Positions 37,238 to 48,089 are shown, counted from the stretch's first letter. The stretch: DNA of 51,259 nt from Verrucomicrobiota bacterium (GCA_016871495.1 VHDF01000032.1:1-51259); one strand, 5' to 3'. The notes: generated from the letters alone by a model not told the origin. Numbers and translations are program-made.

Positions 37238-40027
37238 TCAGAACGGCTGCTTGCCTCGCTCGAACCACGCTTCGATCTCGGATTGGAGCGTGCGGCAAAT
37301 CTGCTGAACCCTGGATTCACCCGTGACGGGAAGCCCCGCGTGTTCGCCCACCCCCTCCACGGCATAGAACACGTCGGTGACGGCTCCGTTCTCCGTGCAA
37401 ATCTTCGCCAACTGCAGGTCGAGCTGAAGTTTTGCCAGGGTTTTGGAGATGACGTAGAGCAAACCCGAGCGATCCGGGGCGATGACCTCAATGGCCGTGC
37501 GCTTGGAGGAAGCGCGGTTATCAAGCTTCACTTCAACCGCCAATTCCCTCACTTCGATCCACGCCGGAACGGCTTCCGCCCTGATCGCCTGACGAACCTC
37601 CGCGTCAAGATCGAGTCTTCCCGCGAACAGCTTCTCCAGGTTTTCCTCAAACCCGGATCGGCGGGCCGGCGACGCGTAAGGGTTCTTGCCGGATTCCTGG
37701 ACATAGAAGGTGTCGATCGCGATGCCGTCGTTTCGCGTGAAGACTTGCGCTCCCAGAATGCTCAGGCCGGAGGCTGACAACGATCCCGTCAGACGGCTGA
37801 AAAGCCCGGCTCGATCCCAAGTGCAGATGCGCGCCTCGGTAAACCCTCGGTCCACGTCGTCGTGCCAGCGCACGACAGGCTTGGAATTCCCGCTTCCCTC
37901 GCGCAGGCGGCTTTCCTTGAACTCCCGCACCATGCGGATGTCGCCCAAAATCGTCGGGGCTTCGAAGACGCGAAAGTATCGGGAGGGCATGCCTTGAAAA
38001 TGAGCGTCGACGTCCTCGGCCTCCACCACCCCCCGGCCAAGCCGGCGCACCTCCTGCGACAGGTGCTGCTCCAGGACCTGCTGGGTCGATATCCGGTGGG
38101 TTTGCTCGAGCAACAATTCGGCCGCGCGGGTGTAAAGCGTCCAGATCAGCGAGTCCTTGAATCCGTTCCACATCTGATTGTTGGTGCCCAGCGAATCGGA
38201 TCGTGTAAGCAGCAGCAGCATGCGCAACTGATCCATGGAACCCACCCGTTGGGCGAATTCCTGGATTTCGGCGGGGTCGTCCAAGTCGCGCTTCTGCGAA
38301 ACCTGGGCCATGAGCAGATGATGCTCGACGAGGAAGAGCAAGTTTTCCTCAGCGGCGGGATCGAGTTGAAGGCGCCGGGCCACGCGAGCGGCGATTTTCA
38401 CCCCGGAGATTTCGTGCCGCTCCCCTTTCTCGGCCTTGCCGGCGTCGTGCAACAGGAGAGCCAGGGACAGCACATGGGGAGCGTCCAATCCTCGAAAAAC
38501 CTCGAGATAACGCTGATCGGAACACTGCTGATCGTTCCAAAGTTCATCGAGTTTCTCGAGGCAAACCAGCGTGTGCTCATCCACGGCGTATTGGTGAAAA
38601 AACTCGTGCTGCACCTTGCACGTAAGACGGCCGAACTCGGGCAGATAACGCCCCAGCAAACCCGCTTCGTGCATCTCGTGCAACACGCGGCCCACCTGGC
38701 CGCGATAACCCAGGATTTCGAGAAAGGTGGTCCGCACGTGCTCGTCCTTGAGAAACTCGCGGTCCACCAATCCCAAGCTTTGTTTCACGAGCTGAACGGT
38801 GTGGGGATGCAGCACCACCTGGCGGCTTTGGGCATGAAGAAACAAGCGCATGAGCCGCCGCGGGTCCGCCTGGATCACCTGCTCATGCTCGGGATACACC
38901 TCCCCGTCGATGAACTTGAAGCCATCGACCGGATACTGGGCCCGTTCCTTGCGCTGCTGGAGAAACTGTTTAAACGTGGGCAGCCGCTTGGGTTGCGGCA
39001 GGAGCGCCAATCGCCGCTCGACCGTCTTGGTGGTCAGATACACGTTCCGCATGTGCGCATACAAATCGCCCATGAACTCCTCCAGCCTCCCGCTGGGGGA
39101 GCGGCTGGAATAGCCCAAGCCCGTCGCCACGGAAGGCTGAAAGCTCTTATGCAACACATCGATCCGCTTCGCGTAGCGGAAATGCAGCTCGTTGCGCACA
39201 CGGAGAAGAAAATCATGCGCCGCATGAAGCGCCTCCCGCTCTTCCGCGGTGATGTGTTTCTGGGACTCAAGCGCCTCCAAGGAACGCGCCCCGTACCGAA
39301 ACCGCGCCATCCACAGCAGGTTCTGGTAGTCCCGCAGCCCGCCACACCCGTTCTTGAGGTTGGGCTCCACCATGCAGGCCGAATTTCCAAACTTGGAACG
39401 GCGATCGATCTGATCTTGCAGCCGCATCTCGATGTATTCGTTCTCGTGGCCATGAACGCACTTGTCCGCCAAAACTTTCGAAAACTCGGAAAAAAGGCCG
39501 CGGTCTCCCGCCAGCAGTCGAGTTTCCAGGAAAGCGGTTTTTGAAACCATGTCCTGATTGGCATGCCGAATCGCCTCGTCGATCGAAAAGCAGAGGGGAT
39601 TCGACTCCAACCCCAAATCCCAGAGCAATCCCTCCCCCGCCACACACTGCACCCAGGGATGATCCCTGACACCTTTCTTTAACGTTCCGTCGTGGAGAAA
39701 AAGAAGGTCCACGTCGCTGCAGGGGCTCAGTTCCTCGCGTCCGTACCCGCCATGAGCCACCACCGCCAGCCGGGGCAACCGCGCCGGCGATCCGTTCCCC
39801 AAGGGAATCCCGGCCAGCACCGAAGCGAGAAACAAATCCAGAGCCCCCGAGCATGCCGTGCAAAGCTCCCGCCCGCCCGCGCCCTCCTCATGCCATTCTC
39901 TCAAGCGGCGATTCGCCCAGGGAAGAAACTCTTTGAAGCGCGGGAGCGCGTCGCGAACATGGGACTCCGGAGCGACCGCCAGTTTCAACGCGGCCTCGGT
40001 CCGGATGACATCGAAAACTCGGGACAC
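37238..40027 (-). CDS. glnD: PII uridylyltransferase / uridylyl-removing enzyme GlnD
   Basis: GlnD senses glutamine and adds or removes UMP on PII signal proteins, thereby controlling nitrogen assimilation. The 929-residue protein has the nucleotidyltransferase domain (VVAHGGYGREELSPCSDVD), the GlnD central part, the HD domain for UMP removal (HQYAVDEHTL, LALLLHDAGK, HEISGVKIAARVA) and two C-terminal ACT domains (RICTWDRAGLFSRLTGSLSA, IEVIAPDRSGLLYVISKTL). Length is close to E. coli (890). The start is GTG 40027, since the upstream XRE-metallo-beta-lactamase gene ends 10 bp earlier. No PII (glnB) gene is in the window, although a type II glutamine synthetase lies about 10 kb away. Confidence 0.96.
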   Translation of the reverse strand: MSRVFDVIRTEAALKLAVAPESHVRDALPRFKEFLPWANRRLREWHEEGAGGRELCTACSGALDLFLASVLAGIPLGNGSPARLPRLAVVAHGGYGREELSPCSDVDLLFLHDGTLKKGVRDHPWVQCVAGEGLLWDLGLESNPLCFSIDEAIRHANQDMVSKTAFLETRLLAGDRGLFSEFSKVLADKCVHGHENEYIEMRLQDQIDRRSKFGNSACMVEPNLKNGCGGLRDYQNLLWMARFRYGARSLEALESQKHITAEEREALHAAHDFLLRVRNELHFRYAKRIDVLHKSFQPSVATGLGYSSRSPSGRLEEFMGDLYAHMRNVYLTTKTVERRLALLPQPKRLPTFKQFLQQRKERAQYPVDGFKFIDGEVYPEHEQVIQADPRRLMRLFLHAQSRQVVLHPHTVQLVKQSLGLVDREFLKDEHVRTTFLEILGYRGQVGRVLHEMHEAGLLGRYLPEFGRLTCKVQHEFFHQYAVDEHTLVCLEKLDELWNDQQCSDQRYLEVFRGLDAPHVLSLALLLHDAGKAEKGERHEISGVKIAARVARRLQLDPAAEENLLFLVEHHLLMAQVSQKRDLDDPAEIQEFAQRVGSMDQLRMLLLLTRSDSLGTNNQMWNGFKDSLIWTLYTRAAELLLEQTHRISTQQVLEQHLSQEVRRLGRGVVEAEDVDAHFQGMPSRYFRVFEAPTILGDIRMVREFKESRLREGSGNSKPVVRWHDDVDRGFTEARICTWDRAGLFSRLTGSLSASGLSILGAQVFTRNDGIAIDTFYVQESGKNPYASPARRSGFEENLEKLFAGRLDLDAEVRQAIRAEAVPAWIEVRELAVEVKLDNRASSKRTAIEVIAPDRSGLLYVISKTLAKLQLDLQLAKICTENGAVTDVFYAVEGVGEHAGLPVTGESRVQQICRTLQSEIEAWFERGKQPF

Positions 40028-40037
40028 CGGGACAGGT

Positions 40038-40865
40038 TCAGCCAGGGTAGAACGGATTGTGCTCGCGCTCCTGGCCCACGGTGGTCAGCGGTCCGTGCCC
40101 GGGGCAGATGAGCGTGGAGGGCGGCAGGGAAAGGATCTGTTCGCGAACCTTTTGCTTGGCCAGCGGGCCATGATCCTTGGCTCCTCCCATGGATCCGGCA
40201 AAGATCGCGTCACCCACCACGGCGAGGTTGGGCGCGTCGTCCGGGAAATTCCCCACCACATACGTCACCCCGTCCTCCGCGTGCCCCGGAGTATCGCGAT
40301 TGGTGATGCGCAGGCTCCCGACCTGGACAAAGTCGTTGGGGCGATTGCGTTGGTCCGGCGGGGCGGCCTTGATGTTGGAATGCAAGCGGACGTTGGGGTA
40401 GCGGTCGCGGAGCGGCTGCAAGGCTGCCAGATGATCCGCATGGCTGTGCGTGATGAAGAGGTGTTTGAGATCCAGGCGATGCTGGTCCAGCAACGCCACG
40501 ATGGGAGCGGCGTCGAATCCCGTATCAAAAAGAGCGGCTTCGCGAGTCGCCTCATCCCAAATCAAGTAGGCATGCACGGCCATGCCGTCCCCTTCCGTGG
40601 TGATTTGCCGAAATTCCCGCCACGCGGAAAGCACGGGTGGCGTGGGCAGCCAGCCTTGACCGATCTTCTCTGCCCGCTTGCCGTCGATGCCCAACAGCCC
40701 ACCCAGCTTGATCAAGTCAGGCGTTCGGGCGCACTTGCCGGTATCTTCCAATTGTCCGTAGTCAGACTCGGACAGTCCGGCCACGCGAGCCGCATCCGCC
40801 AATTCAACCTTCGCCATCATGCGCGCTTTGCGCAGCACATCGCCCAAATTGTCTTCAAGGTTCAT
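40038..40865 (-). CDS. XRE-type HTH fused to a metallo-beta-lactamase-fold hydrolase
   Basis: The 275-residue protein has an N-terminal helix-turn-helix like that of XRE regulators (residues about 5-65: LADAARVAGLSESDYGQLEDTG). It is followed by a metallo-beta-lactamase domain with THSHADHL (residues about 138-145), GHAEDG, VVGDAIFAGSMGG and ICPGHGPLTT, which are the zinc ligands of glyoxalase II-like enzymes. The fusion may be a regulated hydrolase or a repressor that senses a thioester or related metabolite; which one is unknown. It lies 10 bp before glnD, so they are likely cotranscribed. I did not find a parallel for this order in memory, though XRE-MBL fusions do occur in Verrucomicrobia. 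Confidence 0.88.
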   Translation of the reverse strand: MNLEDNLGDVLRKARMMAKVELADAARVAGLSESDYGQLEDTGKCARTPDLIKLGGLLGIDGKRAEKIGQGWLPTPPVLSAWREFRQITTEGDGMAVHAYLIWDEATREAALFDTGFDAAPIVALLDQHRLDLKHLFITHSHADHLAALQPLRDRYPNVRLHSNIKAAPPDQRNRPNDFVQVGSLRITNRDTPGHAEDGVTYVVGNFPDDAPNLAVVGDAIFAGSMGGAKDHGPLAKQKVREQILSLPPSTLICPGHGPLTTVGQEREHNPFYPG

Positions 40866-40948
40866 GGCGAAAGTTTAGGCGGGCGGCAAGCGTCCGGCAA
40901 CGCCAGACTGTCCGAAAGGGCCACCCCATCAAGACGCGCGTTGCGGTC

Positions 40949-41737
40949 TTACCGCGAGGATTTGGCGTCCAGGCGAGTCGCGACTTCCTGGGCCAGCACC
41001 TCGTAGGCGGAAGCCCCTGCGCTGTACTTGTCATAGTCGAGGATCGGTTTCCCGAAACTGGGCGCCTCCGCCAGCCGGGTCGTGCGGGGAATGACGGTCT
41101 CAAAAACCTGGCTGCCGAAATGTTCGCGAACCTCTCCCACCACTTGCTGGGAAAGGCGCGTTCGCCCGTCGAACATCGTCATCACCACGCCCAGCAAAGC
41201 CAGCCCCGGATTCGCTCCGTTGTCGCGCAACTGTTGCAGCAGCCGGGTAATCATCGAGATCCCCTCCAGGGCGTAGTATTCGCATTGCAAGGGAACGAGC
41301 AAATAGTCCGCCGCGCAAAACGCGTTGAGCGTCAGAATGCCGAGCGAAGGGGGACAATCGATGAGAATCAGTTCGTGCGTCTGCTCCGCTTGCAATGGAG
41401 CGAGGGCCATCTTGAGCCGCTCCAAATGGCGGTCCAACCTCGCGACTTCGATCTCCGCTCCGCACATGTCCACCTCGCTCGGAATGATGCACAAACGCTC
41501 GTAACGCGTGGAAACTCGCTGGGAAGCGAGCGGTTGTTCTCCCAACAACGACGGGTAAGCGCTTCGTCCGGCCACCTTCTCCACGCCAAGCCCGCTCGTG
41601 GCATTGGCCTGGGGATCCAAATCGAGCAAAAGGACGTTTTTCCCCATCGCGGCCAGACTGGCGGCCAGGTTGACGGCGGTGGTGGTCTTTCCCACCCCTC
41701 CCTTTTGATTCGCGACCGCGATCACTCGTGCAGGCAT
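40949..41737 (-). CDS. parA: ParA-family chromosome partitioning ATPase (Soj-like)
   Basis: The 262-residue protein has the deviant Walker A KGGVGKTTTAVNLAA near residue 12, LLLDLDPQANATSGLG (Walker A' region), LILIDCPPSLGILTLNA and LVPLQCEYYALEGISMI. It lacks an N-terminal HTH, so it is the chromosomal Soj type that works with ParB at parS sites. No parB follows in the window: the next gene downstream, 83 bp away, is the XRE-MBL fusion. ATG 41737 is chosen because the upstream residues (from 41815) do not match the family. I did not search for parS by eye across the window. Confidence 0.93.
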   Translation of the reverse strand: MPARVIAVANQKGGVGKTTTAVNLAASLAAMGKNVLLLDLDPQANATSGLGVEKVAGRSAYPSLLGEQPLASQRVSTRYERLCIIPSEVDMCGAEIEVARLDRHLERLKMALAPLQAEQTHELILIDCPPSLGILTLNAFCAADYLLVPLQCEYYALEGISMITRLLQQLRDNGANPGLALLGVVMTMFDGRTRLSQQVVGEVREHFGSQVFETVIPRTTRLAEAPSFGKPILDYDKYSAGASAYEVLAQEVATRLDAKSSR

Positions 41738-41822
41738 GCGACTATAGAAAAGCCTGCCGACTCGGCTGGCAAGGCTTTCAACTAGCGTTGAACGTCGGCC
41801 TCCAGCAGTTCTCATTTGGGTG

Positions 41823-41897
41823 GGTGGGGCGCGTCACTCCGTGCGCGCCGCCATTGGAATCACCCGGTTTCGGCGCGCAGCGGAGTGCGCGCCCTAC
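41823..41897. repeat. Imperfect palindrome of about 75 bp (R1-related ends)
   Basis: The left arm GGTGGGGCGCGTCACTCC and the right arm GGAGTGCGCGCCCTACC pair with few mismatches around a centre near 41856-41866. The outermost part matches the GGTAGGGCGCG inner ends of R1. It lies between parA and the DUF1549 gene. The remainder of the gap (41738-41822 and 41898-42072) is without recognisable features. Confidence 0.7.
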
Positions 41898-42072
41898 CTT
41901 GATCAGTCAAAATGAGAACACCCCGGACTTTCTCCGCGCGTTGCGTCCATGAATCTCAGCACGTGGAACTGCTTCATAATTAAGGGTGGCGATTTGAGGT
42001 TCATGGGCAGAACGGCTGGTCGTCCGCCAAACGCTATGGACCCAATCGACCGCTTCTGCCATCCTTCCATCC

Positions 42073-45000
42073 ATGGTCCATTCCGCCCGCTTGACTTGGA
42101 AAACGGTTCTTTCGCGCGTCTTGGGCTTGCTCAGTTTCGGATTCCTGATCGGCAGTTCGGCGCCCGCCCAAGCCGCGGCCACGGTCGACTTCCAAAAAGA
42201 CATCCGCCCCATTCTTTCCGACCACTGTTTCAAATGTCATGGACCGGACGAGGCGGAACGCAAAGGCAAACTCAGGCTCGACACCCGCGAGGGCGCTCTG
42301 CAGACCGCTTCGGGTCAGGTCGTCCTCGTTCCGGGCAACGCCAAAGCCAGCCCGCTCTGGCAAAGGTTGGTGACGTCGGATCCGGACGAGAAGATGCCCC
42401 CGGCCCAAGCGAAAAAGCCCCTGACAGAGGCCCAAATCGCGAAGATCCAAACTTGGATCGATCAAGGCGCGCCCTACGCCTCGCATTGGGCGTTTTCTTC
42501 GCCGACACGCCCTCCCATTCCGTCCATCCCCGATTCCAAACCCTCCCCGCATCCCATCGATGCCTTCGTCAAAGCCCGGCTGGAACGAGAGAAACTCTCC
42601 ATGGCGCCGGAAGCCGACCGCACCACGCTGCTACGACGGCTTTCCTTGGACTTGATCGGCCTGCCTCCCGCGCCTTTCGAAGTGGGCGCCTTCAACGCCG
42701 ACCGGAGCCCCGGGGCTTACGAAAGGCAAGTGGACCGCTTGTTGAAGTCCGAACACTACGGCGAGCGATGGGGGCGGCACTGGCTGGACGCCGCGCGTTA
42801 CGCCGATTCGGATGGGTTCGAGAAGGACAAATCCCGGGCCGTCTGGTTTTATCGCGACTGGGTCATTCAATCCCTCAACCGGGACCTGCCTTACGACGCA
42901 TTCCTCGTCGATCAAATTGCCGGGGATCTGCGTCCACGAGCCACTCAGGACCAAATCGTCGCCACCGGTTTTCTTCGCCACGCGATGTTGAACGAGGAAG
43001 GCGGGGTGGACCCCGAGCAATTTCGGATGGATGCCATGTTCGACCGCATGGATTGCATCGGCAAGAGCGTCCTCGGCCTGACGATTCAATGCGCCCAATG
43101 CCACAACCATAAATACGATCCCCTCACCCAGGAGGAGTATTACAAATTGTTCGCGTTTCTGAACAACGACCATGAAGCCCAGCGGGTCGTTTATGCAGCG
43201 GATGAACTGATGAAGATCGAGGAAATCAAACGTTCGATCGGCGAGCATGAATCCAGGCTGCGGGAGGCTCATCCCAACTGGGAGGAGCAGATGGCCGTCT
43301 GGGAGCGCGGACTCAAGGCGCCTGATCGCTGGACCAGTCTTTCGCTCACGAACGCCGGCGATCACGGCCAGCGTTACCTCGCGCAAGCCGATGGCTCGAT
43401 CTTGGCCCAAGGCTACGCTCCCACGAAATTCACCACCCACCTGCGCGGCCACCTCACCGAAGCGCACATCGGCAGCTTCCGAATCGAGCTCCTGAACGAT
43501 CCCAACTTGCCTTGCAACGGCCCGGGACGCTCGTTCATGGGTACCTGCGCGTTGACAGAGTTCGCCGTCGAAGCCACCGATTTGGCAGAACCCACCAACA
43601 AAATCACCGTCCGATGGACCAAGGCGACGGCGGATTACGCCAATCCGGAACGGGAGCTGGAATCGAATTTTTACGATAAAACGGACAAGCGCCGGGTCAC
43701 CGGCCCCGTGAGCTTTGCCATCGACGGCAAGGACGACACCGCCTGGGGCATGGACGCCGGACCCGGTCGGCGGAACGTCCCGCGACAGGCCGTTTTTGTT
43801 CCCGAAAAGCCGCTGCGTTTTCCCAAGGGCGTCATCCTGGATCTCAAACTACGCCAGAACCATGGCGGGTGGAATTCAGACGACCACATGAACAACAACC
43901 TCGGCCGATTCCGGCTGAGTTTTGCCGAGTCCACCCAAGCGGAAGCGGATCCCCTGCCGCCCAGGCTCCGTGAAGTCCTCGCCAAACCAGCTTCGGAAAG
44001 AACGCCGGCTCAGAAATTGGCGCTCTTTTCCCACTGGCGGGCAACGGTTCCCGCCATGGCTCCCATCAACGAAAAAATAGAGCAGCTCTGGCAGCAATGG
44101 CCGGCTGGGTCCACAACTTTGACCTTCCAATCCCGCGACGAACCCCGCATGACCAGCCTGCTCAAGCGCGGGGACTGGCTCAAACCCCTGTCGAAGGTGG
44201 ACGCGGGCGTGCCAGCCTTCATGCACCCGCTCCGCCCCGGCAGCGAACCCGCGCGCATGCGCTTCGCGCTGTGGCTCGTGGACCGAAGTTCGCCCACCAC
44301 GGCACGGGTCATCGTGAACCGCGTCTGGCAAACCTATTTCGGCACCGGGTTGGTGGCGTCCCCCGAGGACTTCGGGGTCCAGAGCGAAGCCCCTTCGCAT
44401 CCGGAACTGCTCGATTGGCTGGCCGTGGAATTCATGGATACCGGCTGGAGTTTGAAAAAACTCCACCGCCTCATCGTCACTTCCAAAACCTACCGCCAGC
44501 ATTCGCGCGTCAGCCAGGAACTCCTGGAAAGGGATCCCTACAATCGACTTCTGGCTCGCGGCGCGAGGCTGCGGGTCGAGGGAGAAATCGTGCGGGACAT
44601 CGCGCTCGCGGCCAGCGGCCTGCTCAATCCCAAAATCGGAGGGCCGTCCCTCTTTTCGCCCGCACCCGAATTCCTCTTCCAACCTCCGGCGAGTTACGCC
44701 CCTTTTCCCTGGAAGGAGGAAACCGGGCCGGACCGGTATCGCCGCACCGTCTACACCTTCCGCCGCCGTTCCACCCCTTACCCTTCCCTGCAAATCTTTG
44801 ACACTCCGAACGGTGACGCGGCGTGCGTGCGCCGTTTGCGCTCCAATACGCCCTTGCAGGCGCTCGTCGCCCTCAACGACCCGGTCTTTGTCGAATGCGC
44901 CCAAGCCCTCGCCAAAACCACGCTCGATCACGGCGGCAATTCTGACTCCGAACGCGTTCGCTACGCCTTCCGCCGAGTGCTCTCCCGCGCTCCCTCGAAA

Positions 45001-45201
45001 GACGAGGAGCGGGAACTCCGCGGCTTGGTGGAACGACAGTCAAAACGCCTGGCCGAAGGCTGGATCTCGGCCTCCGAGATCGCCACGGGCAAATCCGCCC
45101 CGCCTCAGGGATTGAAGGGATCCAGTCCAACTCAATGGGCTGCCTACACCGTTTTGGCCCGGGTGCTGCTGAATTTGGACGAGACCATGACGAAGGAATA
45201 G
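42073..45201 (+). CDS. DUF1549/DUF1553 protein with planctomycete-type cytochrome C domain
   Basis: The 1042-residue protein has a signal peptide ([21 protein letters not shown]) and a PSCyt1 domain with the haem motif CFKCHG near residue 53. DUF1549 follows ([35 protein letters not shown]) together with [11 protein letters not shown], and DUF1553 forms the C-terminal third ([40 protein letters not shown]). These proteins are hallmark exported proteins of Planctomycetes and Verrucomicrobia and are normally encoded next to a DUF1501 protein, as here, 16 bp away. They are thought to act in oxidation or polysaccharide processing, which is not shown by sequence. The ATG start at 42073 is supported by the signal peptide. 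Confidence 0.95.
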   Translation: MVHSARLTWKTVLSRVLGLLSFGFLIGSSAPAQAAATVDFQKDIRPILSDHCFKCHGPDEAERKGKLRLDTREGALQTASGQVVLVPGNAKASPLWQRLVTSDPDEKMPPAQAKKPLTEAQIAKIQTWIDQGAPYASHWAFSSPTRPPIPSIPDSKPSPHPIDAFVKARLEREKLSMAPEADRTTLLRRLSLDLIGLPPAPFEVGAFNADRSPGAYERQVDRLLKSEHYGERWGRHWLDAARYADSDGFEKDKSRAVWFYRDWVIQSLNRDLPYDAFLVDQIAGDLRPRATQDQIVATGFLRHAMLNEEGGVDPEQFRMDAMFDRMDCIGKSVLGLTIQCAQCHNHKYDPLTQEEYYKLFAFLNNDHEAQRVVYAADELMKIEEIKRSIGEHESRLREAHPNWEEQMAVWERGLKAPDRWTSLSLTNAGDHGQRYLAQADGSILAQGYAPTKFTTHLRGHLTEAHIGSFRIELLNDPNLPCNGPGRSFMGTCALTEFAVEATDLAEPTNKITVRWTKATADYANPERELESNFYDKTDKRRVTGPVSFAIDGKDDTAWGMDAGPGRRNVPRQAVFVPEKPLRFPKGVILDLKLRQNHGGWNSDDHMNNNLGRFRLSFAESTQAEADPLPPRLREVLAKPASERTPAQKLALFSHWRATVPAMAPINEKIEQLWQQWPAGSTTLTFQSRDEPRMTSLLKRGDWLKPLSKVDAGVPAFMHPLRPGSEPARMRFALWLVDRSSPTTARVIVNRVWQTYFGTGLVASPEDFGVQSEAPSHPELLDWLAVEFMDTGWSLKKLHRLIVTSKTYRQHSRVSQELLERDPYNRLLARGARLRVEGEIVRDIALAASGLLNPKIGGPSLFSPAPEFLFQPPASYAPFPWKEETGPDRYRRTVYTFRRRSTPYPSLQIFDTPNGDAACVRRLRSNTPLQALVALNDPVFVECAQALAKTTLDHGGNSDSERVRYAFRRVLSRAPSKDEERELRGLVERQSKRLAEGWISASEIATGKSAPPQGLKGSSPTQWAAYTVLARVLLNLDETMTKE

Positions 45202-45217
45202 AAAGACCAGCACGCTC

Positions 45218-46663
45218 ATGAATAGAACCACACGGTCGCAAGACTTGGCTTTGGAGTATCGGCGCTACCGGACGCGGCGATGGTTTTTCCGGGAGTGTGG
45301 AGTCGGTCTGGGCTCCATCGCGTTGGGCTCGCTCCTCGCGGATCCCACGCTGCAAGCCGCCGCCCAAGCAGGATCCAATCCCCTCGCCCCCAAGCATCCC
45401 CACTTCCATGGGAAGGCCAAACGGGTCATTTACCTCTTCATGGCGGGCGCACCCAGTCATCTGGAACTCTTCGATTACAAACCCGAACTGGCCAGGTTCA
45501 ACGGCAAGTTGCCGCCCGCGGAACTGCTCCAAGGTTACAGGGCGGCGTTCATCAACCCCCAATCCACGCTGCTCGGACCCAAGTTCAAGTTTGCCCGGCA
45601 CGGAAAATCCGGCGCCGAACTCAGCGAACTCCTCCCGCATCTGGCGGGCGTGGTGGACGACATCGCGATCGTGAAATCGCTCCATACCGAGGCGTTCAAT
45701 CACGCTCCGGGACAAATCTTCATGAACACCGGGTCGCAAATGTTCGGACGACCCAGCCTGGGAGCGTGGACCACCTACGGTTTAGGGAGCGTTTCCTCGG
45801 ATCTGCCGGCGTTCGTGGTCTTCAGCTCCGGCTCGAAAGGCACCAGCGGCGGCGCGTCCAACTGGGGCTGTGGATTCCTCCCCTCGCTTTACCAGGGCGT
45901 GCTGTTCCGGAATTCAGGCGATCCCGTGCTCTATCTGTCCAATCCCAAAGGCATGGACACCGAAGTACAGCGCGATTCCCTGGATGTCCTTCGCAAGTTG
46001 AACGAGAAGCGCCTGGGTGCGGTGGGCGATCCTGAAATTGCGACGCGCATCAATGCCTATGAAATGGCCTATCGCATGCAATCCGCGGCCCCGGAGCTGA
46101 TGGATCTTTCCAAAGAACCGAAGTCCGTGATCGAAGCTTACGGCGCGGAACCCGGCAAAGCCTCGTTTGCCAACAACTGTTTGCTCGCACGCCGGTTGGT
46201 CGAGCGAGGCGTCCGTTTCGTCCAACTCTTTCACGAAGCCTGGGATCAACACGGCAATTTGGTCAAAGACCTGCAGAAAAACTGCCGTGACACGGATCGA
46301 GCCTGCGCCGCCCTGGTGAAAGATCTGAAGGATCGCGGCATGCTGGAAGATACCCTGGTCATCTGGGGGGGCGAATTCGGCCGCACGCCCATGGTGCAAG
46401 GCGGAGACGACGGGCGGGATCATCACCCGAATTGCTTCACCATGTGGATGGCGGGAGGCGGAACGAAGCCCGGTATCTCTTACGGGGAATCGGATGAATT
46501 GGGATTCAATGCCTCACGCGACAAGGTCCACGTGCATGACCTGCACGCCACCATCCTGCACGCGCTGGGTTTCGATCACACCAAACTGACCTATCGATTC
46601 CAGGGCCGAGATTTCCGCCTCACCGACGTGCACGGCCACGTCGTCAAAGATCTGTTGGCCTGA
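45218..46663 (+). CDS. DUF1501 domain-containing protein
   Basis: The 481-residue protein has an N-terminal [23 protein letters not shown], a Tat-like export signal. It continues with [22 protein letters not shown], which begins the DUF1501 fold of the alkaline phosphatase/sulfatase superfamily. Further features are [60 protein letters not shown] and [13 protein letters not shown], likely carrying metal ligands. It follows the DUF1549/DUF1553 gene and is the usual partner of it in the phylum. Substrate is unknown. It is convergent with purA, with 14 bp between. Confidence 0.95.
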   Translation: MNRTTRSQDLALEYRRYRTRRWFFRECGVGLGSIALGSLLADPTLQAAAQAGSNPLAPKHPHFHGKAKRVIYLFMAGAPSHLELFDYKPELARFNGKLPPAELLQGYRAAFINPQSTLLGPKFKFARHGKSGAELSELLPHLAGVVDDIAIVKSLHTEAFNHAPGQIFMNTGSQMFGRPSLGAWTTYGLGSVSSDLPAFVVFSSGSKGTSGGASNWGCGFLPSLYQGVLFRNSGDPVLYLSNPKGMDTEVQRDSLDVLRKLNEKRLGAVGDPEIATRINAYEMAYRMQSAAPELMDLSKEPKSVIEAYGAEPGKASFANNCLLARRLVERGVRFVQLFHEAWDQHGNLVKDLQKNCRDTDRACAALVKDLKDRGMLEDTLVIWGGEFGRTPMVQGGDDGRDHHPNCFTMWMAGGGTKPGISYGESDELGFNASRDKVHVHDLHATILHALGFDHTKLTYRFQGRDFRLTDVHGHVVKDLLA

Positions 46664-46677
46664 AGTTTGGCCGGCAT

Positions 46678-47946
46678 TCAAGCTGAGAACGTTTGTTCGC
46701 GAGCCGGGCCGACGGAAACGATCGATAACTTCGCGCCCGTCAACTCCGCGACGGCCTTGAGATACTGGCGTGCCGCCAGCGGCAGATCCTTCCACCGCCT
46801 CACCGATTCGGTGGAACGCCGCCAACCGGGGAATTCGACATAGATCGGACGGCAAGCCGCAAAATCCTCAATGCGATTCGGAACATGATCCAATCGGCGC
46901 GACCCAACGCGGTAGCCGATGCACACCTTGACGACTTCGAGCGTGTCCAACCCGTCGAGATTCGTCACCGCGATATCGTCAATCCCATTGACGATCGCCG
47001 CTTGCCGCGTCACCACCGCGTCCAGCCAGCCGCAACGGCGGGCTCGACCTGTCGTGGCGCCGAACTCGCGGCCCATGCCGTGCAAAAGATCACCCAGGGC
47101 CGGATCCTCCGTCGGCAGCGGACCTTCACCCACGCGAGTCGTATAAGCCTTCATCACCCCCACCACGCGATCGATGCGGTTGGGCGGAACCCCGGACCCC
47201 GTGCAAGCCCCTCCCGCCGTCGTATTCGAGGAAGTCACGAACGGATAGGTTCCGTGGTCGATATCCAGAAACGTTCCTTGCGCGCCCTCAAAGAGAACTT
47301 CAGCGCGCCGCCGGGTCGCCGCGTGCAGGAACACGACGGTGTTGGTCACATGGGGACGCAATCGCGAAGCCGCCTTGGTCAGGTCCGCCAAAACCTTCTT
47401 GAATGAAAGCGGCCGGACTCCTCCCGCCACGAGCACCCGGTTGTTTTCCTCAACGCGTTCCCGTAACAACTCTGGAAAGCGTTTCGCATCCAGGAGATCG
47501 ATGACGCGAAGGCCCACTCGCGCGGCCTTGTCCCCATAAGCCGGTCCGATCCCGCGCTTGGTCGTTCCGAGTTTGCGCGATCCCTTGGCCAACTCGCGCA
47601 AGGCGTCGAGTTCGCGGTGATAAGGCAACACGACGTGGGCCGTTTCGCTGAGCCAAAGGCGTCCAGCCACCTCGATGCCAAGCTTCTTCAATCCGTCGAT
47701 CTCGCCCACGAGCGATACGGGATCCACCACGACGCCGTTGCCGATGACGCAGATTTTGCCCTGGCGCAGAATGCCGGACGGAATCAGGTGGAGGACATAT
47801 TTGTCCCTGCCCACATAGACGGTGTGCCCGGCGTTGTTGCCGCCTTGCGAACGAACGACGATTTCAGCCCCCTCGGTGAGGACGTCGATGATCTTACCCT
47901 TGCCTTCGTCGCCCCATTGAGCGCCGACGAGGATCGTATTGGCCAT
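46678..47946 (-). CDS. purA: Adenylosuccinate synthetase
   Basis: PurA joins IMP and aspartate using GTP, the first step from IMP to AMP. The 422-residue protein begins MANTILVGAQWGDEGKGKII, with the GDEGKGK P-loop, then GGNNAGHTVYVG, KRGIGPAYGDKAAR, FEGAQGTFLDIDHGTYPFVTSS and GEGPLPTE, all family signatures. The length is normal (about 430). With purL at the other end of the window it gives two purine genes that are not adjacent. It starts about 34 bp after a terminator-like hairpin, so it has its own promoter or is subject to attenuation. Confidence 0.97.
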   Translation of the reverse strand: MANTILVGAQWGDEGKGKIIDVLTEGAEIVVRSQGGNNAGHTVYVGRDKYVLHLIPSGILRQGKICVIGNGVVVDPVSLVGEIDGLKKLGIEVAGRLWLSETAHVVLPYHRELDALRELAKGSRKLGTTKRGIGPAYGDKAARVGLRVIDLLDAKRFPELLRERVEENNRVLVAGGVRPLSFKKVLADLTKAASRLRPHVTNTVVFLHAATRRRAEVLFEGAQGTFLDIDHGTYPFVTSSNTTAGGACTGSGVPPNRIDRVVGVMKAYTTRVGEGPLPTEDPALGDLLHGMGREFGATTGRARRCGWLDAVVTRQAAIVNGIDDIAVTNLDGLDTLEVVKVCIGYRVGSRRLDHVPNRIEDFAACRPIYVEFPGWRRSTESVRRWKDLPLAARQYLKAVAELTGAKLSIVSVGPAREQTFSA

Positions 47947-47979
47947 ATGCGCGAATCGAATTGAGCCCTCGCCGCAATG

Positions 47980-48008
47980 AAAAAGCCCCGAACGTTCCAG
48001 TCGGGGCT
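47980..48008 (-). terminator. Terminator-like hairpin upstream of purA
   Basis: On the minus strand AGCCCCGA (48008-48001) pairs with TCGGGGCT (47991-47984), followed by TTTTTC (47984-47979). It would end transcripts arriving from the PP2C gene, whose stop is 510 bp upstream, beyond the repeats, or act as an attenuator in the purA leader. Confidence 0.7.
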
Positions 48009-48089
48009 CTCATGCGGCGGAAACGCTGTGACCCTAGGCAAGCTTCAAGGACCCTGTCAAACACCTTTGTCCCGTTGAGTTCGACGCCG

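Noticed and set aside
37862-39544. 560-codon open frame on the plus strand antisense to glnD
   Set aside because: It is a shadow of glnD in high-GC sequence; no recognisable domain, and glnD has full family motifs.
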